The notes: generated by a model from the letters alone, not told the origin. A stretch of 61,460 bases of DNA from an uncultured Verrucomicrobiota bacterium (GCA_903896505.1 CAITXU010000244.1:1-61460), one strand, 5' to 3'; counted from the first letter of the stretch, positions 44,178-52,794 are shown. Program-made: numbers and translations.

Positions 44178-44449
44178 TGTCATGTATCCCAAATGGCTTA
44201 CAGTTTGCCGCTAGGGATTTTCGGCTCCCGCGAGGCGACGAGCGACGAGCATACCCGCAGCGGTCTGTGAGGAGTGAGCAACGAAGCGGGAGCCGAAAAG
44301 AACTGCGGCCCTGCGGGTTGCGCCTAAAATGCCCCAGGGCTTCGTTGCTCGTCGGTCACAGACCTGTCGTGTATGCTCCCTCCTCGCGCCTCGCCTTGGG
44401 GCATTTTAGGCGCAACAAACTGCAAGCTATTTGGGATACACGACACTAG
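44174..44449. mobile_element. MITE-like element with 30-bp TIRs, bounded by CTAG
   Basis: Terminal inverted repeats 44178-44207 and 44416-44445 (30 nt, 3 mismatches) start TGTC(A/G)TGTATCCCAAAT. CTAG lies on both sides (44174-44177 and 44446-44449), which fits a 4-bp target duplication, though CTAG is itself palindromic and could belong to the TIR. Inside are two more perfect inverted pairs: TTTTCGGCTCCCGC (44218-44231 with 44286-44299) and an 18-bp pair (44318-44335 with 44398-44415) starting TTGCGCCTAAAATG. The two halves are related in inverted orientation. No transposase is encoded, so it would need one in trans. CTAG targets are typical of some IS5-type elements. Confidence 0.78.
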
Positions 44450-44548
44450 TCTTCCAAATGCGGTAGTGCAGACATTGGATTCTTTCAAAGGCAGCTTTTC
44501 TATCAAATCGGACGATCAATACGCAACCAATGGAACCAGAGCCACATC

Positions 44549-44583
44549 GGTAGGGCGAGGCTCCCGCCGAGCCACGGCGGTTC
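44549..44583 (+). repeat. GGTAGGGCGAG-type repeat fragment
   Basis: GGTAGGGCGAGGCTCCCGCC followed by GAGCCACGGCGG and TTCAAACC. It is related to the core of the 188-bp repeat (41741-41775) and to copies near 50364-50397 and 50523-50554. Confidence 0.65.
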
Positions 44584-44592
44584 AAACCACGC

Positions 44593-44880
44593 CTATTCCG
44601 GCAACCAGGTGACTGTCAATCGCATCGGATCGACTCGGGCTAGCGACGCATGAACTTTTCCGAAAATGTCGGTGTGAATCACCCGAAACTCGACTCCCAG
44701 CCGTCGGTTCCAACTCCACTTCCATCGGACACTGACTGGCTCGCACGACCGTTCCCGAAGGTCATTAATGACTTGCTCGCGGTACAAAAGCAGCAGCAGG
44801 CCCTGAACGGTGAGAACGACGAACGCAACTGTGATAACAAAGAGCGAGAAAAAGACCTTGGGTGACGTATCAATGGTCAT
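44593..44880 (-). CDS. Small membrane protein of unknown function
   Basis: This 95-aa protein has one strong membrane helix (VFFSLFVITVAFVVLTVQGLLLLLY) and a basic, beta-rich tail (SVRWKWSWNRRLGVEFRVIHTDIFGKVHASLARVD). It could start at a GTG 7 codons further upstream (44901). The layout, one helix followed by a soluble domain, and the lack of frameshifts suggest a real gene. No family is recognised. It stands between repeat sequence and the divergent GH84 operon, with 275 bp between starts. Confidence 0.6.
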   Translation of the reverse strand: MTIDTSPKVFFSLFVITVAFVVLTVQGLLLLLYREQVINDLRERSCEPVSVRWKWSWNRRLGVEFRVIHTDIFGKVHASLARVDPMRLTVTWLPE

Positions 44881-45155
44881 CGTCGCGACGTTGTTTGTCA
44901 CCCGGGCTGTAAATCGGGTGCCTGATGGGGCTTTGTTTTTACAACGAAGACTCGGTATTCATCTGAACTGAGTCAAGGTGCCCTGCGGCTGTTCTCAGTT
45001 TCGGGAGGCCCGGTCCGGTTGGACCGCCAGCCCTGCCTATGACTTTCTGTCCTGTTGATTCCCCTTCATTCTTGCGATGCGATTCGTGATTTTCGTGGCT
45101 GAACCGCCCGATTTTGGCTTTTCTCCCACAGCACAATGATTCAATTCCACAAGCC

Positions 45156-46520
45156 ATGACTCCGTCTCTGCCCGCCAATTTCCTTTCGGGTGTCATCGAG
45201 GGGTTCTACGGAGCCCCATGGAACCCGGAGGAACGGAGCGACCTGTTGCAGCATCTCGCCGAGTCAGGGCTCAATGCCTACATGTATGGGCCCAAGGATG
45301 ACCTTCATCATCGGGTGATCTGGAGGCAACCGTATGCCGGTCGCGAATTGTCCGAGCTGACCAATTTCATCCGCCAATGCCGGGCGAGACATATCCATTT
45401 TCTCTACGCCCTGGCACCGGGCCTCGATATCCACTTTTCCGATCCATCCGAGCTCGAGCGGCTCAAGGAACGGTGCTCCCAGCTCCTTGCCCTTGGATGC
45501 GAGCATATCGCCGTCCTGTTCGACGACATTCCCGACAGCCTCAGCGCCGACGACCGTCTCCGATGGACTTCGCCGGCCTCGGCACAGGCTTCGATGGTCA
45601 ATGCGCTCTGGACATGGGTGCGTGAACAGGCTCCCAGTGCCCGCCTGTTCTTTTGCCCTACACCGTACTGCGAACGCATGGCTCGGGCCGGGTTGGGTGG
45701 ACCGGATTACCTCTCCATTCTCGGGCGGGAATTGCATCCGGCCATCGACATCTTTTGGACGGGTCCCGAGATCATTTCCCGGGAAATCACCGTTGCGCAC
45801 GTCCGTGAAATCGGTGCCTTGTTCCAGCGCCCCCCATTGATTTGGGATAATTTACACGCGAATGACTACGACGGGCGGCGCTTTTTTTGCGGTCCCTACA
45901 CCGGACGCCCTCTTGAGCTGCGCGGGGAAATCCGAGGCATCCTGTCGAACCCCAATTGCGAGTACCCCCTGAATTTCGTGCCGCTGCGGACCCTCGGACG
46001 CTACGTCCAGGCAACGGGAGCCTGGAATGAGCGCGAGGAATACCTGCGGGCCATGGGGGAATGGCAGGAGCACTTCGACACCTTCCGGGGCGTCATCGAC
46101 CTCGATGATTTGGTTCGGTTTGGTGACTGCCATTACCTGCCGTATTCCGAAGGACCGGAAGCAAATCGGCTGTTCAAGCTCGTCCACCACCTTCTCGCGA
46201 GTCACCCATCGACGTGGGGTGCGTCCGCCGGGGAGTTCCTCGACGAAAGTCGTCGCTGGCGGGGATTTTTTGCCCGGTTGACGGAGCTCACTCATCGACC
46301 CCTCTACCATGCCCTGTTGAGGCGTATCTGGGACCTGCGCGAAGAAATCGATCTGCTGGCACGATATGTTGAGTTCAAGAGTCGCCCGGGGCAGGCCGAT
46401 CTCCCGTTTCAGTCCGATTACCATCTTCCAGGGACCTATCGCGGAGGAATGATCACGCGGCTACAAACGCTCCTGAACCGGCAGCCGGACGGAGCGCTGG
46501 CCAGCGGCGTGGCCTGGTAA
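45156..46520 (+). CDS. GH84 beta-N-acetylglucosaminidase (O-GlcNAcase family)
   Basis: This 454-aa protein has no signal peptide, so it is cytoplasmic. GVIEGFYGAPWNPEERSDLLQHLAESGLNAYMYGPKDD is the family start, and the catalytic Asp pair for substrate-assisted cleavage is in HIAVLFDDIPDSL. Further family segments are FFCPTPYCERMARAGLGGPDYLSILGRELHPAIDIFWTGPEIISREIT and LIWDNLHANDYDGRRFFCGPYTGRPLEL. GH84 cleaves GlcNAc from peptides or oligosaccharides via an oxazoline. The ATG at 45156 gives the usual start; the frame runs 14 codons earlier. The next gene, 116 bp on, resembles the other domain of animal O-GlcNAcase. Confidence 0.93.
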   Translation: MTPSLPANFLSGVIEGFYGAPWNPEERSDLLQHLAESGLNAYMYGPKDDLHHRVIWRQPYAGRELSELTNFIRQCRARHIHFLYALAPGLDIHFSDPSELERLKERCSQLLALGCEHIAVLFDDIPDSLSADDRLRWTSPASAQASMVNALWTWVREQAPSARLFFCPTPYCERMARAGLGGPDYLSILGRELHPAIDIFWTGPEIISREITVAHVREIGALFQRPPLIWDNLHANDYDGRRFFCGPYTGRPLELRGEIRGILSNPNCEYPLNFVPLRTLGRYVQATGAWNEREEYLRAMGEWQEHFDTFRGVIDLDDLVRFGDCHYLPYSEGPEANRLFKLVHHLLASHPSTWGASAGEFLDESRRWRGFFARLTELTHRPLYHALLRRIWDLREEIDLLARYVEFKSRPGQADLPFQSDYHLPGTYRGGMITRLQTLLNRQPDGALASGVAW

Positions 46521-46636
46521 TCCAGTTGGTCACCGTCAGCCGGAACAAAAAGAAGGGGATTGCACGAGGTCGTGCTTGAATCCCACCACGACCCCGGCGG
46601 AGTTTGGAGTGGTGACGGCAACAGACCACGATTGAC

Positions 46637-47266
46637 ATGACCACTCCCATCATCCGCCCGTACCGGCCCGGCGACGGACCGGCCATGTACCATGTGTGCC
46701 TGAAGACCGGCGATTTTGGGCGCGATGGGCAACCATTTTATCAGGACGATCCCGATGCCCTGGGTCGCATTTTCGTCGGTCCTTACCTCGAATTTGAGCC
46801 GGACCTGGCACTGGCTCTGGAGGATGGAGAAGGGGTCTGCGGCTACGCCCTCGGGAGCATCGATTCCCGGCAGTTCTACGCCCGTTATGAGGCGGAGTGG
46901 CGTCCGGGTCTCTGTGCCCAATTCCCCATGCCCGCAGGCGACCCATCGCAATGGACCCGGTCCCAGATGGTTCATTCGTGGTACCATCAACCCGATTATT
47001 TTTATCCGGAGCCGTATGCTGTTTACCCGGCACATGCCCACATCGATCTGCTACCGCGAGCCCAGGGCAGGGGATTCGGGAGAAAGATGATGGAGCAGTT
47101 GATGGACCTGCTCCAGGCAAAGGGGGCACCCGGTTTCCATCTGGGTGTCAGCTACCTGAACCCGTCGGCCCGCCAGTTTTATCTGAAGCTCGGTCTGGTG
47201 GATTTGATTCAGGTGGGAACTCCCCCAGACGCCTGCATCTATATGGGAAAGCGCTTCCTCGCGTGA
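46637..47266 (+). CDS. GNAT acetyltransferase, O-GlcNAcase HAT-domain-like
   Basis: The 209-aa protein starts IRPYRPGDGPAMYHVCLKTGDFGRDG. It ends with the acetyl-CoA loop AHAHIDLLPRAQGRGFGRKMMEQLMDLLQAKG and FHLGVSYLNPSARQFYLKLGLVDL. This arrangement matches the bacterial GNATs related to the C-terminal (pseudo) HAT domain of animal O-GlcNAcase. Unlike the animal domain it keeps a normal Q/RxxGxG/A loop, so it may be active, perhaps acetylating an amino sugar. It lies just after the GH84 gene and overlaps the permease gene by 4 nt (GTGA). The link to O-GlcNAcase is from pattern and context. Confidence 0.85.
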   Translation: MTTPIIRPYRPGDGPAMYHVCLKTGDFGRDGQPFYQDDPDALGRIFVGPYLEFEPDLALALEDGEGVCGYALGSIDSRQFYARYEAEWRPGLCAQFPMPAGDPSQWTRSQMVHSWYHQPDYFYPEPYAVYPAHAHIDLLPRAQGRGFGRKMMEQLMDLLQAKGAPGFHLGVSYLNPSARQFYLKLGLVDLIQVGTPPDACIYMGKRFLA

Positions 47267-48528
47267 ATCAGGAAACGGCGGAACATCCCTGGGTACAATT
47301 CCTCCAGCGCCGCATCCTGCCGGTGATGGCGGCCGTCAGCGACAATGCCTACCTTTCAGCGATTCGGGCCGGCATGGTCTCGGTCGTTCCGCTGACCATC
47401 ATCGGTAGTTTGTTCGCCGTCTTGTCGAATTTCCCCAATGAACGGTGGAATCATTGGATGGCTCCCTATGTCCCACTGCTGCAGGTACCCTACACAGCCA
47501 CCTTCGGCTTGCTGGGTCTCTTCGCCTGTTTTGCGATTGCTTATGACCTGGGCACACGCTTCAAACAAACCGCCGTCGTCAGTGCGACCTCGGCGGTGGT
47601 GGTGTTCCTGATGACCCAGCTGCAACTCAAGGACGCAAGCTTCAACATGGAGGGGCTCGGGTCCAAGGGGCTGTTCACGGGCATCGTCATCGCCCTCATC
47701 TGCGTCCGGGTGCAACGGTTTTTCGATGAACAGAACCTGGTCATCCGACTACCCAAGACCGTTCCACCCGTGGTCTACGAGTCGTTTGTCTCCCTCCTGC
47801 CGTTGATGTTTCTCGTCATCGTCTTTTGGTTGATCCGCTTTGTTCTGGGGGTTGATATCGACGCCATCATCCAGACGGTTTTTCATCCTTTGGTTTACGG
47901 GTTGAACACATTGCCCGGCATCCTCCTGTATGCCTTTGTCGTCACTTTGCTATGGTCCATCGGGATCAATGGGGACAATACCATGGATGCCGTGGTTGCA
48001 CCCGTTTTCCTCCAATATCTCGCGGAAAACGTGACCGCCAACGCCCACGGACAGCCCCTACCCTATGTCACGGCCAACGGCTTTTTTACCACCTTCGTCA
48101 ACGTCGGCGGAACGGGAGCCACGATTGCCCTGGCCATTGTTCTTCTCAATTCTCGCGAGCCAGGGTTTCGCCGGGTGAGTCGGTTGTCGCTCTTCACTCA
48201 GATATTCGGGATCAACGAGCCGATCTTCTTCGGAATTCCGATCGTGTTGAATCCCATCTTCATGATCCCGTACATCCTCAATGCTCTCATCCTGACGGCG
48301 GCCAGCTATCTCTTGATGGAATGGAACTGGATTCAGCGTCCGCTCATCAACATTCCGTGGACCACTCCTCCGGTCATTGGTCATTACCTCATGACCGGCG
48401 GCGACTGGCGTGCGGCCGTTTGGGGTGCCCTGTCGTTGTTGATCGCCATGGCCGTGTATTACCCCTTCGCCAAGGTGGCGGAACGCCGACGATTGCGCGA
48501 GGAAGCGGATCGTTCGACCTCCCTGTAG
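47263..48528 (+). CDS. PTS-type EIIC sugar permease (cellobiose/chitobiose family)
   Basis: The 421-aa, roughly ten-helix membrane protein has MVSVVPLTIIGSLFAVLSNFPN, LWSIGINGDNTMDAVVAPVF (equivalent to the GIHG/GxNG loop), FFTTFVNVGGTGATIALAIVLL, and IFGINEPIFFGIPIVLNPIFMIPYILNAL, the signature NEPIxFGxPIVxNP of CelB/ChbC-type EIIC. The GTG at 47263 overlaps the GNAT stop; an upstream frame in the GNAT region is a shadow. No EIIA, EIIB, HPr or EI gene is present, so it may work without phosphorylation, or with partners elsewhere. Its position after GH84 and GNAT suggests GlcNAc or chitobiose-like sugars. Confidence 0.87.
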   Translation: MNQETAEHPWVQFLQRRILPVMAAVSDNAYLSAIRAGMVSVVPLTIIGSLFAVLSNFPNERWNHWMAPYVPLLQVPYTATFGLLGLFACFAIAYDLGTRFKQTAVVSATSAVVVFLMTQLQLKDASFNMEGLGSKGLFTGIVIALICVRVQRFFDEQNLVIRLPKTVPPVVYESFVSLLPLMFLVIVFWLIRFVLGVDIDAIIQTVFHPLVYGLNTLPGILLYAFVVTLLWSIGINGDNTMDAVVAPVFLQYLAENVTANAHGQPLPYVTANGFFTTFVNVGGTGATIALAIVLLNSREPGFRRVSRLSLFTQIFGINEPIFFGIPIVLNPIFMIPYILNALILTAASYLLMEWNWIQRPLINIPWTTPPVIGHYLMTGGDWRAAVWGALSLLIAMAVYYPFAKVAERRRLREEADRSTSL

Positions 48529-48884
48529 TCGCCCGTCTGATGGGCCATGAGTTCGGCCAGGTCCCCAATAACAGGCCTCGGACCAGTGGATAGGACGTGA
48601 CCCGTGCGGTTTCGACCGGCCCTGACGGGGCCAAATGTGACAGCCCGGGGTAGAACCCCGGGTCGGGTATACAAAATATTTGAAGCCCTGAAGGGGCGGA
48701 ACCGCAACCCACCGTGGAAATCGCATTCTTCCCGTCGTGGGGAAGACATTTTACACCCATTCTGACGGCGGATGGTGGAGAAGTTTCGCCCTTTCAGGGC
48801 TCAAAACGTTGCCGGACCTATGACCCAAGGCTCGCGCCCTGGGCTATCTCACTTCGCCCCTTTTGGGCTGGGGCCCATGCTGGT
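48529..48884. repeat. Gene-free region of GCCC/GGGC hairpins
   Basis: 356 bp with repeated short stems: GGCCC-TGAC-GGGGCC (about 48618-48632), CCCGGGGT-AGA-ACCCCGGG (48644-48662), GCCC-TGAA-GGGGC (48685-48697) and GCCCT-TTC-AGGGC (48789-48801), plus GGGC stems near 48855-48875. This looks like two adjacent units of a dispersed repeat. No gene is credible. Confidence 0.65.
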
Positions 48885-50195
48885 CTATACCTTGGAAAAC
48901 GCTTTGACCTCCGCCTCAATGATCTCCAGCCCCTCGCGCGCCTGCCCGGGAGTCAGATTGAGCGAAGGGAGCAATCGCACCACCTGGGTTCCACTGGGAA
49001 TGGTGAGTACGCCCGCCGCATGGAGGCGGTTGACCATCTGGAGTGACGACGGTGGCTGCGAGCCCGCCATCCCTGGGATTTGTTCCTTCGGCTGCAGCTC
49101 GAATCCGAGCATGAAGCCGACGCCCCGGGTGGATTTGATCACATCCGGATAAGTCGTGGCCAATCGCTCCAGTTCCGACTGCATCCAACCGCCGGTCTTG
49201 CGAACATTGTCGGCCAATTTCTCCTGTTCGATCACATCGAAGATTCGCAAAGCAACGGCGCAGCCCAGCGGATTGCCACCATAGGTCGTGGCATGGGTGC
49301 CAGGTCCCAACAATTCACCCAGCGCGACTCCATGGGCCTGGTCCCGCACCCAGAAGGCCCCAATGGGAAAGCCACCCCCGAGAGACTTGGCCATCGAGAG
49401 GCCGTCGGGAAGAAAACCTTCGGCCCCTGGAACATCCTCGAGAATCCGCTGAAAGCTTTGGAATCGTCCCGAGCGGAAGTGGCCGCATTGAACGCCGTCC
49501 ATGAGCAACAAAATCCGCTTTTCGTCACACAGCGCTCGAAGTCCGAGCAAGTAGTCGGCAGTCGCTGGCGTGATACCACCCTCGCCTTGAATGCCCTCGA
49601 TCAAGATGGCCGCCGTCGCTGGCGAAAGGGCCTCCCGCATGGCCACCAGATCGTTGAAGGGAACATGGCGAAAGCCCGCCACCATCGGTTCAAAACCCTT
49701 TTTGACCTTCTCCTGGCCGGTCGCAGCGATGCCCGCCAGGGTTCGTCCGTGGAAGGAATTAACTGCGGTGAGCACTTCAAACCGGCCTTCGTCATGGCCG
49801 AATTTCCGGGCCAGCTTGTACAGGCCTTCATTTGCCTCCGCCCCGGAGTTGGAAAAGAAGACCTTTCCCGGAGCCAGATGACGGATGATCCGCTCGGCCA
49901 GACGTCCCTGCGGGGCATGAAAATAGAGGTTGGAGACGTGAATCAACCGGCGGCTTTGCTCGATCAGGGCTTCAGTGATCTCGGGATGGCAATGGCCCAG
50001 TGAACAGACGGCAATGCCGCTTCCCAGGTCCAGGTAGCGCCTGCCGGTCACGTCCCAGACGTACGATCCCGCTCCATGGCTGAGCGCCACCTCAAAGCGG
50101 GAATAGGTGGGCATCACGTACTTTTGAAACAATGACCGCACCTCGGACACTTGGTTGTGAACGATGGGGGGCAAGGGAGACTCTAGTTCTTTCAT
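48885..50195 (-). CDS. argD: Acetylornithine aminotransferase-like class III aminotransferase
   Basis: This PLP enzyme of arginine biosynthesis transfers an amino group from glutamate. The 436-aa product has VWDVTGRRYLDLGSGIAVCSLGHCHP, FSNSGAEANEGLYKLAR, FHGRTLAGIAATGQEK, LIEGIQGEGGI, the PLP Lys in LSMAKSLGGGFPIGAF, TTYGGNPLGCAVA and GFMLGFEL. The usual D-E-V-Q-x-G segment reads MDGVQCGHFRSG, with Gly at the Glu position. The ATG at 50195 starts MKELESPLPPIVHNQVSEVRSLF. The frame continues upstream into repeat DNA and is not part of the gene. LysN- or GABA-type specificity cannot be excluded. Confidence 0.88.
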   Translation of the reverse strand: MKELESPLPPIVHNQVSEVRSLFQKYVMPTYSRFEVALSHGAGSYVWDVTGRRYLDLGSGIAVCSLGHCHPEITEALIEQSRRLIHVSNLYFHAPQGRLAERIIRHLAPGKVFFSNSGAEANEGLYKLARKFGHDEGRFEVLTAVNSFHGRTLAGIAATGQEKVKKGFEPMVAGFRHVPFNDLVAMREALSPATAAILIEGIQGEGGITPATADYLLGLRALCDEKRILLLMDGVQCGHFRSGRFQSFQRILEDVPGAEGFLPDGLSMAKSLGGGFPIGAFWVRDQAHGVALGELLGPGTHATTYGGNPLGCAVALRIFDVIEQEKLADNVRKTGGWMQSELERLATTYPDVIKSTRGVGFMLGFELQPKEQIPGMAGSQPPSSLQMVNRLHAAGVLTIPSGTQVVRLLPSLNLTPGQAREGLEIIEAEVKAFSKV

Positions 50196-50666
50196 CGCAG
50201 CCGAATGATTAGCGGGCAAAGGACGGCTCCCGTGCAATCGGAATCTAGTCGTCGTTTCGGCACCGAATCGCGAGGCGGAGGTGGTTCGGACCGCCGCCGC
50301 CCGACGGAGTCTCGGTCCTGCGGACGGCCCATTGGCTTTGCCCTTGCGATTGGGGCGTGGCACGGACCGCCGCGGCTCGACGGAGTCTCGCCCTACCGGG
50401 GCCTTTGTCCGTCCGGTGGTTGCAGGCGATTTTGGATAGTTTGAGAACACATTGATGATCACAGCGGGCGTTGTCCAAAGCCTCTCTAAATCGATATCCA
50501 CCTATTGATGCAGAACAACCTCGGTAGCGAGACTCCGTCGAGCCGCAGCGGTCCAAACGACTTCCCTTAAGCAATATAATGTTAACTGTTACCAACGTAG
50601 CAAGGAAATTCTACCGCTTTGACCGCCTTTGGAAGTCCGGTGTAACCTCCCGATGTTCTGAGACCT
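50196..50666. repeat. Gene-free region with three GGTAGGGCGAG-type copies
   Basis: 471 bp upstream of both argD and the MOSC gene. Copies lie at 50287-50317 (partial, inverted), 50364-50397 (inverted) and 50523-50554 (direct, GGTAGCGAGACTCCGTCGAG). GGACGGCCCATTGGCTTTGC at about 50321-50342 is the inverted form of the CCAAT-GGCCGTCCGC motif seen near 36540 and 58275. No promoter was identified. Confidence 0.65.
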
Positions 50667-51497
50667 ATGGCCACCCAACATCTGCTGACCCTGACCGGAC
50701 TCACGATTTATCCGGTGAAATCCTGTCGTGGCATTCCCCTCAACGAAGCGGAACTGACACCCCGGGGTCTTGCCCGGGACCGGGAGTGGATGGTGGTCGA
50801 TGAAAACGGGCGCTTTCTCACCCAACGCGAGGAACCTCGCATGGCCTTGGTCAGCACCGAGCTGACTCCCACCGCCCTGATGCTTCGAGCTCCGGGCCTT
50901 CCTCCACTTCTGGTTCCGTTGGAACACCGCCCCCGGGCGCACAGGACGGTCCAGGTCTGGCGCGACACCGTGGACGCCCCGGATGAAGGGGCTGAAGCCG
51001 CTGCCTGGATTTCTCAAGCGCTGGGAAGGACCTTGTTCCTGGTGCGGTTTCCGGAGGAATTCCGGCGCCTCAGCAACCGCGAATGGACCGGTGACGTCGA
51101 GGCGGAGAACCGATTTTCGGACGCGTATCCCATCCTGGTGATTTCCGAGGAATCCCTGGCCGACCTGAATCGACGGATCGGAGGCGATCCGCTGCCCATG
51201 GAACGCTTTCGCACCAATCTGGTGATCGCCGGAGGACCGGCCTACATCGAGGACGCCATCCCTTCGTTGAGTGCTACAGGAATCGAGTTGCGCTTGGTGA
51301 AACCGTGCACCCGGTGCAGCATCACCGCCACCAACCACCTCACCGGTGATGTCGGCGTCGAGCCACTGAAGACTCTCGCTGGCTACCGTCGGAGCGAACG
51401 CCCTGCCGGAGTGATTTTCGGCCAGAACGCGCTGTTGATTCGGGGCGTCGGCATGAAACTCCGAAAGGGGATGGTTTTTACCGCCTCTTCACCGTAG
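50667..51497 (+). CDS. MOSC domain protein (YcbX-like)
   Basis: The 276-aa protein has an N-terminal MOSC_N beta-barrel (LTGLTIYPVKSCRGIPLNEAELTPRGLARDREWMVVDENGRFLTQRE) and a MOSC domain with the conserved Cys in VKPCTRCSITA (often the Mo ligand or sulfur carrier site). Segments NREWTGDVEAENRFSDAYPILVISEESLADLNRRIG and MERFRTNLVI are typical of YcbX and of eukaryotic mARC. This family is linked to reduction of N-hydroxylated compounds and to molybdenum-sulfur chemistry. No ferredoxin domain is fused (E. coli YcbX has one), so an electron partner must be separate. It is transcribed away from argD. Confidence 0.92.
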   Translation: MATQHLLTLTGLTIYPVKSCRGIPLNEAELTPRGLARDREWMVVDENGRFLTQREEPRMALVSTELTPTALMLRAPGLPPLLVPLEHRPRAHRTVQVWRDTVDAPDEGAEAAAWISQALGRTLFLVRFPEEFRRLSNREWTGDVEAENRFSDAYPILVISEESLADLNRRIGGDPLPMERFRTNLVIAGGPAYIEDAIPSLSATGIELRLVKPCTRCSITATNHLTGDVGVEPLKTLAGYRRSERPAGVIFGQNALLIRGVGMKLRKGMVFTASSP

Positions 51498-51627
51498 CTA
51501 TTGTCGGGGGCGGCCCAATGTGGTCTTTTGAAATTCCGCCTGAGTGATTCCCTGCCTGCCTTCCTGATGGGGGGAACCCAAGGTTTCAAACTTTCCCCGG
51601 CAAAGACCTTCAAATACCGTCGAGAGA

Positions 51628-52794
51628 TTGAAGGCGAGTGACGAACCAACAGAATCTTCTCCCGACGGCCGCGGAAATTCGCTGGGACGATGCCTGGTCG
51701 GCGGGCGTGCCTATTGGATATGTCAGGCCGGCGGATGGGGAACGGTTGGTCTGGTTGAGTTTTTGACGGATACCAATCCGCCGACCGTGCGTCGATGGGT
51801 TTGGGTCGCTTGGTTGGTGGGCTTTGTGGTGCTTGGGATTCTGATCACCCACGGATTGCGCGCGCTGGCGCTGGCGAGGGAATGGCATTCGAAGGGAATC
51901 GGTTCACTCGTTCTTCGCGTCATCCTCGCCAGCATCTGCTGCGGTTTGACCATTACCCTGGTGGCTGGACCGGTTGCCATCCTTGTTCAGGGCATCGAAT
52001 TGCCTCCCGAGGAATGGTTCGACAGTTCGATTTCCCTGGTGGCATTCAGCAGTCTGATTTTTGTCGGATGGTCGATTGCCTATTTTGGGTTTCACTACTA
52101 TCGGGCCTACCAGGGGGCCGCACTGAAGCAGGCCCGCCTTGAATCTTCCCTTCGTAAGGCCCAGTTGGAGACATTGCGAGGGCAACTGGATCCCCACTTT
52201 CTCTTCAACAGTCTGAACACCATCCGGTCACTGATTCCTCTTGAAGCCACCTCTGCGCGGGAGGCCGTCACCGAACTTGCCAACGTCTTGCGAACGACCC
52301 TTTATGAAACGAGAGAGTCCACCGTTCCGCTCGGAACTGAGATGGAAACTGTCCGCCAGTACCTTGCATTGGAGCAGCGTCGACATTGTGATCGAATGAC
52401 GGTTCAAGTCCACGTGGCGGATGACGTCGCCAATGATCCGGTTCCACCGTTGCTGATTCAAACGCTGGTGGAAAACGCAGTGAAACATGGCATAGAACCC
52501 AACGAAGGTGGGGGCTGCGTCTCGGTTAACGCGATCCGGGTGGGAGCTGCGTTGGAAATCCGCATCTCCAATCCAGGACGGCTGGGCCAAAGCCAGGGGA
52601 ACACATCGAACCCACATTCCGGACACCGGGCCGGAGGGTTGGGCTTGGAAAACTCTCGTGTTCGGTTGAATCTGATCTTTGGTCCCCAGGCGTCCTTGGA
52701 ACTGCGCCAGTCAAGGCCCGGGACCATCGAAGCGGTGGTCCGGATTCCTATCCCAGTCTCACCCTCGCCATCATCCCCTTCCATTCGGCAATGA
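51628..52794 (+). CDS. LytS-type sensor histidine kinase
   Basis: This 388-aa membrane kinase has about four helices (WVWVAWLVGFVVLGILITHGL; VLRVILASICCGLTITLVAGPVAILV; SLVAFSSLIFVGWSIAYFGFHYY). The His_kinase domain has RGQLDPHFLFNSLNTIRSLI with the phospho-acceptor His, and the ATP-binding part has LIQTLVENAVKHGIEP, EIRISNPG and GLGLENSRVRLNLIFG. The start is a TTG at 51628; no better in-frame start is seen. The next gene overlaps its stop by ATGA, so they form a two-component pair. The signal is not predictable; LytS relatives often respond to cell-surface or pyruvate-like signals. Confidence 0.9.
   Translation: MKASDEPTESSPDGRGNSLGRCLVGGRAYWICQAGGWGTVGLVEFLTDTNPPTVRRWVWVAWLVGFVVLGILITHGLRALALAREWHSKGIGSLVLRVILASICCGLTITLVAGPVAILVQGIELPPEEWFDSSISLVAFSSLIFVGWSIAYFGFHYYRAYQGAALKQARLESSLRKAQLETLRGQLDPHFLFNSLNTIRSLIPLEATSAREAVTELANVLRTTLYETRESTVPLGTEMETVRQYLALEQRRHCDRMTVQVHVADDVANDPVPPLLIQTLVENAVKHGIEPNEGGGCVSVNAIRVGAALEIRISNPGRLGQSQGNTSNPHSGHRAGGLGLENSRVRLNLIFGPQASLELRQSRPGTIEAVVRIPIPVSPSPSSPSIRQ

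Noticed and set aside
46897-47262. Upstream extension of the EIIC frame through the GNAT gene
   Set aside because: This part has no membrane or EIIC similarity; the GTG at 47263 overlapping the GNAT stop is a far better start.
50196-50501. Upstream extension of the argD frame
   Set aside because: It runs through dispersed repeat DNA and lacks aminotransferase similarity; MKELESPLPPIV at 50195 is a natural start.
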